Assembly (NCBI GenBank): GCA_964491375.1
Contig: CAZBGL010000214.1
Location: 1 to 9,230 of the forward strand
DNA length: 9,230 bases
Reading direction: 5' to 3'
From: CAZBGL01 sp964491375
GTDB taxonomy: Bacteria; Desulfobacterota; Deferrisomatia; Deferrisomatales; Deferrisomataceae
Both the position numbers and the translations under genes were made by a program. The notes beneath the pieces were generated by a model. That model was not told where the DNA came from. It made no database searches and saw only the letters and a program-made list of their open reading frames with translations. Positions 7,001-9,230 of this stretch are shown piece by piece; the first letter of the stretch is position 1, and every line of letters starts with the position of its first letter.

Positions 7001-7961
7001 GCACCGCCCGGGCCTCGGCCAGAAGCGTCCCGTCCCAGTCGAGGGCGTCCAGCTCCCTCCGCACCTGGCCGAGCTGCTCGCGCAACCGGGCCTGGTTCCG
7101 CTCCAGGCTCCTGCGCTCCCCCACCAGGTCCTCGAGCCGCCTCAGCCCGTCGGGCGGAAACGACCGCACCGGCGGCAGATCGGCGAGCTCGGCCAGGGCC
7201 TGGGCCCGCACGCGCCAGTCGGGCCACGCCTGAACGAGATTGCGAACCCGCACGAGGAGCCCCCCCTTCTCCTTGCGCTCGGCCTCCAGGTGCCGGAGCT
7301 CGCCTTCCAGCGAGGCGATTTCGTCGCACAGGCGGGCGTACGCCTCCGGGTCCCCTTCGACCTGCCGGATGCGCTCCCGTATGGCCTCGATCCGCCGCAG
7401 GCCCTCGGTGATGGCGGCCTTGTGCGCCCGGGGGGTGAACAGGTCCCTGAGCTCGGCCTCCCACCCCGCTCGCACCTGCCCGAGCCGCTGGGGGTTCTCG
7501 CCCATGGCCGCCACCGAGATCGCGTCGGCCACCTGGTCGTTCGCCAACGTCTCGAAGGTCTGGAGCTCGTCCAGGCTGAAGGCGAGCACGTTCTGGTACA
7601 CGTCTCGGGTGGTGCTGCCCAGCAGCCGGCGCAGCTCGGCCTCCCCGCCCCGGGTGCCGTCGGCGAACACCACCTGCACGGGCCCGCCCCGGGGACCCTC
7701 GACCCGTTCCACCACCACGCGCTCGCCGTCCCGGAGGAACACCAGGCGCCCTTTCTTCTTGCCCCCGTGGACGCAGTCGTAGTGGTTCACGCTGGAGCGG
7801 CGGTCGGGGAACCCGAAGAGGATCCGCCGCACGAACGCGAGGAGGGTGCTCTTGCCGGCCTCGTTGGCCCCCTGGAACACGCACAGGCCCGGGGGCAGAC
7901 CGGTGATGGAGCGGTTCCGGAACATCCCGAACCCGTCGACGTGGATCTCCACCAGCCGCAT
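4059..7961 (-). CDS. yhaN: YhaN-type AAA/ABC ATPase with long coiled coils (SbcC/Rad50-like)
   Basis: This is a 1300-residue SMC/Rad50-like ATPase. The N-terminal lobe has MRLVEIHVDGFGMF and a Walker A, GANEAGKST, at 31-39. The C-terminal lobe has the ABC signature LSRGTAEQLYLSIR from 1213, the Walker B LVFDD with D1245/D1246, and a switch His (FTCHPE, H1278). Between lie charged coiled coils (about 170-600 and 645-1140) split by a hydrophobic hairpin at about 603-643, rich in Ala, Gly, Leu and Val. No CxxC zinc hook is present. This matches the YhaN (AAA_27) family, the partner of the YhaO nuclease; the Bacillus YhaN I recall is shorter. It probably powers DNA-end opening or processing, perhaps membrane-attached. 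ATG 7961 lies seven bases after the GGAGG core; ATG 7964, one codon earlier, would give an ATGA overlap with the upstream stop. Each arm contains an internal duplication, described under findings. Confidence 0.9.
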   Translation of the reverse strand: MRLVEIHVDGFGMFRNRSITGLPPGLCVFQGANEAGKSTLLAFVRRILFGFPDRRSSVNHYDCVHGGKKKGRLVFLRDGERVVVERVEGPRGGPVQVVFADGTRGGEAELRRLLGSTTRDVYQNVLAFSLDELQTFETLANDQVADAISVAAMGENPQRLGQVRAGWEAELRDLFTPRAHKAAITEGLRRIEAIRERIRQVEGDPEAYARLCDEIASLEGELRHLEAERKEKGGLLVRVRNLVQAWPDWRVRAQALAELADLPPVRSFPPDGLRRLEDLVGERRSLERNQARLREQLGQVRRELDALDWDGTLLAEARAVRELERGLSGFEESLDQVRSLEREIQGLERRLDSQARELGPGWADPERLRRLDLSRQARETLEALRRAVRECRERVEALRREREAAEKALARALAVEREREEACRELPEPPSGLDERRIQALHGKQQYVAAALRDLPLRREDLRRERDDLARFLREVDLDWPEERIEGFSGAVTLREAVRQAQDRLARAEEEVARAELAERQARDRLEEARAKASRAEERLAELPSPPVRDEEDLRQRRTRARRLRALHGTVLRVEAELRAGDQRLADLEESLAARDRAGPPGWAWGLVVASAAALAGWALASGNAALGGVLAVLAAGGAAGYGFARRRYARAAAAAQALRKKHDRLRADLDELRGRLRASREDLAALGEACGLSGPVTDEALEALEAQLDAWAERLQERRMRIRAVEEARAEVAEAQKRLEAAERARAGAVQALGTARREWAGWLARNGFDPSLSPDLAVDVLRRLETARERVRAIRSLEARIRNMEETLDAEVAELNAFLKNLGRPPVEREGFLAAVSELVAEAERAKELGRQKQAARERAEEARRDRERAEEALEEVEGRLREAHQALERAQEAWAAWVREQDLPEGLAVDAADDVLRRIEACREILDRIDETRALREERRARAAEFLERVNGVLKRLGRPGCGLAQVPSAVASLARDLEHAQGTYQRAEVLRARIGDLEGELGALEGPLRENRSEIATLLRKAGARDEDEFRRKAEAFRRRTELEREVRTREAALASRLGEGALDVLERAYRERTAEDYRREEADLARALEALDHRIGELHQQLGAKRRELEDLEKREEISALRLRLAAETGALQERARQWARLRLALFVLEKAREKYEETHRPEVLREAEKTFSRLTSGRYVGIRSPLGEKGALRVVAADRSELAPGQLSRGTAEQLYLSIRFGFVRRFLRGTEPLPLVFDDILVNFDPDRALAACEAIAELAQEAQILYFTCHPETVGRFRSVCPGLEVRNLQAP
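5336..5388 (-). repeat. 23-base direct repeat, period 30, inside yhaN
   Basis: The same 23 bases, containing TCCTCGGCGCGCTCCCGG on the plus strand, occur at 5336-5358 and 5366-5388. In the protein this is a ten-residue coiled-coil unit, RERAEEA-RRD followed by RERAEEA. It looks like a recent in-frame duplication or a slippage-prone spot. Ten residues is not a multiple of the coiled-coil heptad. Confidence 0.7.
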
Positions 7962-9230
7962 CATCCCTCCTCCGGGACGAGCCGGTCCACGCACAGGGCC
8001 TCGACCTCGTCCAGGAGCTCGAGCAGGTCCTCGTCGGTCAGGCGCGGGAGGAAGCGCGACACCCGATGGTGGGCGAACAGCTCACCGAGGCACGCGCGCA
8101 GGGGCTCCCGGCCGCGGGCACCGGTCTCGCGGTAGGTCTGGATCACCCGCAGGCACTCCCCGACGAAGTCGTCACCCCCACGGCGTCGGTCGAGATCCAC
8201 CTCGGGCCGGGTGCGCACCTCCATCCGCTCCGGCCAGACGAACGGGTCCAGATCGGCCCCGAGTCGCCGGATCGACTCGAGGAGCGCGGCCGCGGCGCCG
8301 CTCCGCACGAGCTCCCCGTGCAGGGGACCCCGGCCGTTCAGCTCGATGCGCACCACCACCGGCCGCCCCTCGCCGCCGCGGGCCTCTTCCTCGAGCACGG
8401 CACCGAGCCGTTGCTCCAGCGCGGCGATGTCGGGCAGCCCCTCGATGGACAGGGCGCGCCGGCTCCAGCGCACGGCATCCACCGCCACGAACTCCGGGGG
8501 AGCCATCCGGCCCGTCTCGTCCACCCGCACCAGTAGGCACCCCCGGGGGCCGGTCTCGTTGGCGTGGAGCCCCTGGAGGTTGCCCGGGTACCCCACGAAC
8601 GGTTCGCTCTCCGACAGCGCCTTCCGAGTGTGGACGTGGCCGAGGGCCCAGTAGTCGAGCCCGGCCCGGCGCAGCTCGTCCAGGGTGCGGGGCACGTAGG
8701 GCTCGTGCCCGGCGTGGGGGCCCACGGTGCAGTGCAGGAGCCCGATCTGGAACGGCTCGGGCCCTTCCCGCCGGAGCTTCCAGGCGAACTGCTTTCCCAC
8801 GGAGCGGGAGGGGAAGCTCGCCCCGTGGATGCGGGCCACCGGCTCCCCCTCCTTCTCGAACACCACCGACGACTCCGCGCCGCCGAACACGTGGACGGTG
8901 TCGGGCAGCCGTACCGAGTGGATCCGGGAGTCAAGGGGGTCGTGGTTGCCGTGGGCCACGTAGGCCCGGATGCCGGCCTCGGCCAGGCGCCGCATGCCGT
9001 CGCGGAACACGAGCTGGGCCCTCAGGCTGCGGTCGGCCGCGTTGTACACGTCGCCGGCCACCAGCAGGAAGTCCACCCGCTCGTCCAGGCACAGCCGGAT
9101 CAGGTTCCCGAACGCCTCGAACGTGGCCCGCCGCAGCGTCTCGAACACGTGCCCGTGGGACTCGGGCAGGCCGGAGAAGCCCTGGAACGCCGCGTCCAGG
9201 TGCAAGTCGGCTGCGTGCACGAACGAAAAG
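7961..9230 (-). CDS. yhaO: YhaO-type metallophosphoesterase / DNA exonuclease (partial, start beyond window edge)
   Basis: This is an SbcD/Mre11-like calcineurin-fold nuclease. Counting from the Val codon at 9220, the metal and catalytic motifs are all present: DLH (D5, H7), AGD (D57), GNHD (N92, H93), LHCTVG (H163) and GHVHTRK (H195, H197). RSLRAQLVFRDGM at about 64-76 and the GYPGNLQGLH segment near 210-219 are typical of YhaO-like DNA repair exonucleases. The C-terminal about 170 residues form the accessory domain that should contact the ATPase partner. GTG 9220 is probably an internal valine: the frame stays open to the edge as Phe-Ser-Phe-Val-His-Ala-Ala-Asp, which is how these proteins usually begin after one to three residues. 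The true start is therefore just outside. The stop overlaps the ATG of the YhaN gene, so the pair is coupled. Predicted role: Mn-dependent exo/endonuclease subunit of a DNA-end-processing complex. Confidence 0.9.
   Translation of the reverse strand, partial: FSFVHAADLHLDAAFQGFSGLPESHGHVFETLRRATFEAFGNLIRLCLDERVDFLLVAGDVYNAADRSLRAQLVFRDGMRRLAEAGIRAYVAHGNHDPLDSRIHSVRLPDTVHVFGGAESSVVFEKEGEPVARIHGASFPSRSVGKQFAWKLRREGPEPFQIGLLHCTVGPHAGHEPYVPRTLDELRRAGLDYWALGHVHTRKALSESEPFVGYPGNLQGLHANETGPRGCLLVRVDETGRMAPPEFVAVDAVRWSRRALSIEGLPDIAALEQRLGAVLEEEARGGEGRPVVVRIELNGRGPLHGELVRSGAAAALLESIRRLGADLDPFVWPERMEVRTRPEVDLDRRRGGDDFVGECLRVIQTYRETGARGREPLRACLGELFAHHRVSRFLPRLTDEDLLELLDEVEALCVDRLVPEEG
7965..7973 (-). promoter_or_regulatory. 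ribosome binding site of yhaN within the end of yhaO
   Basis: On the minus strand GGAGGAGGG lies directly before ATGATG, inside the last codons of the nuclease gene. The GGAGG core is four bases from ATG 7964 and seven from ATG 7961. Both starts overlap the TGA stop at 7963-7961, so ribosomes finishing the nuclease can start the ATPase. Confidence 0.75.

Noticed and set aside
4951..7884. 977-residue minus-strand open frame overlapping yhaN in another frame
   Set aside because: The translation is Gly/Arg/Pro-rich with no motifs, a typical frame shadow at this base composition.
4467..8135. 1222-residue plus-strand open frame opposite the yhaN gene
   Set aside because: It is a Leu/Pro/Gly-rich antisense shadow produced by the G/C-ending codons of yhaN, running on into the nuclease gene. 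It has no domain, and the minus-strand frame has full ATPase motifs.

Overview
The window is a chromosome-like stretch of very high G+C DNA with strong G/C preference at third codon positions, near-contiguous genes and several start/stop overlaps. A periplasmic LolA-fold protein implies a Gram-negative. The mix of a stand-alone bacteriohemerythrin, a MATE/ANKH-like membrane protein and a YhaO/YhaN nuclease pair would suit a high-GC anaerobic or microaerophilic bacterium such as a deltaproteobacterium (Desulfobacterota). That placement is inference: there is no rRNA or marker gene here. I see no phage, IS element, CRISPR array, tRNA or rRNA.

Left part, plus strand. The window opens with the last 32 codons of an unidentified gene (stop at 98-100). 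About 409 non-coding bases follow, with one weak terminator-like hairpin. Next is a 441-residue, roughly 12-helix membrane protein of the MATE/ANKH-like (MOP) type, 510-1835. A 117-base gap follows, holding the window's one clear AT-rich patch and a compact set of inverted repeats that could fold as a structured mRNA leader. Then comes a tight three-gene operon: bacteriohemerythrin (1953-2372), an Amidohydro_2-type metal-dependent hydrolase (from 2369, ATGA overlap), and an exported LolA-like protein (from GTG 3235, 25-base overlap).

Right part, minus strand. A convergent 104-base junction separates this operon from two genes read leftwards from the right edge: a YhaO-type metallophosphoesterase/exonuclease, cut by the window edge, then a 1300-residue YhaN-type AAA/ABC ATPase. 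Their ends overlap at the stop/start, so they are translationally coupled. Together they resemble an SbcCD/Mre11-Rad50-like DNA end-processing complex. The ATPase, however, has a hydrophobic hairpin at the middle of its coiled coil where Rad50/SbcC carry a CxxC zinc hook, and each coiled-coil arm carries its own internal tandem repeat.

No wholly new system is obvious. The most worthwhile leads are the leader before the bacteriohemerythrin operon, the unexplained oxygen/iron-sensor plus hydrolase plus periplasmic-protein operon, and the repeat architecture and likely membrane attachment of the YhaN protein.
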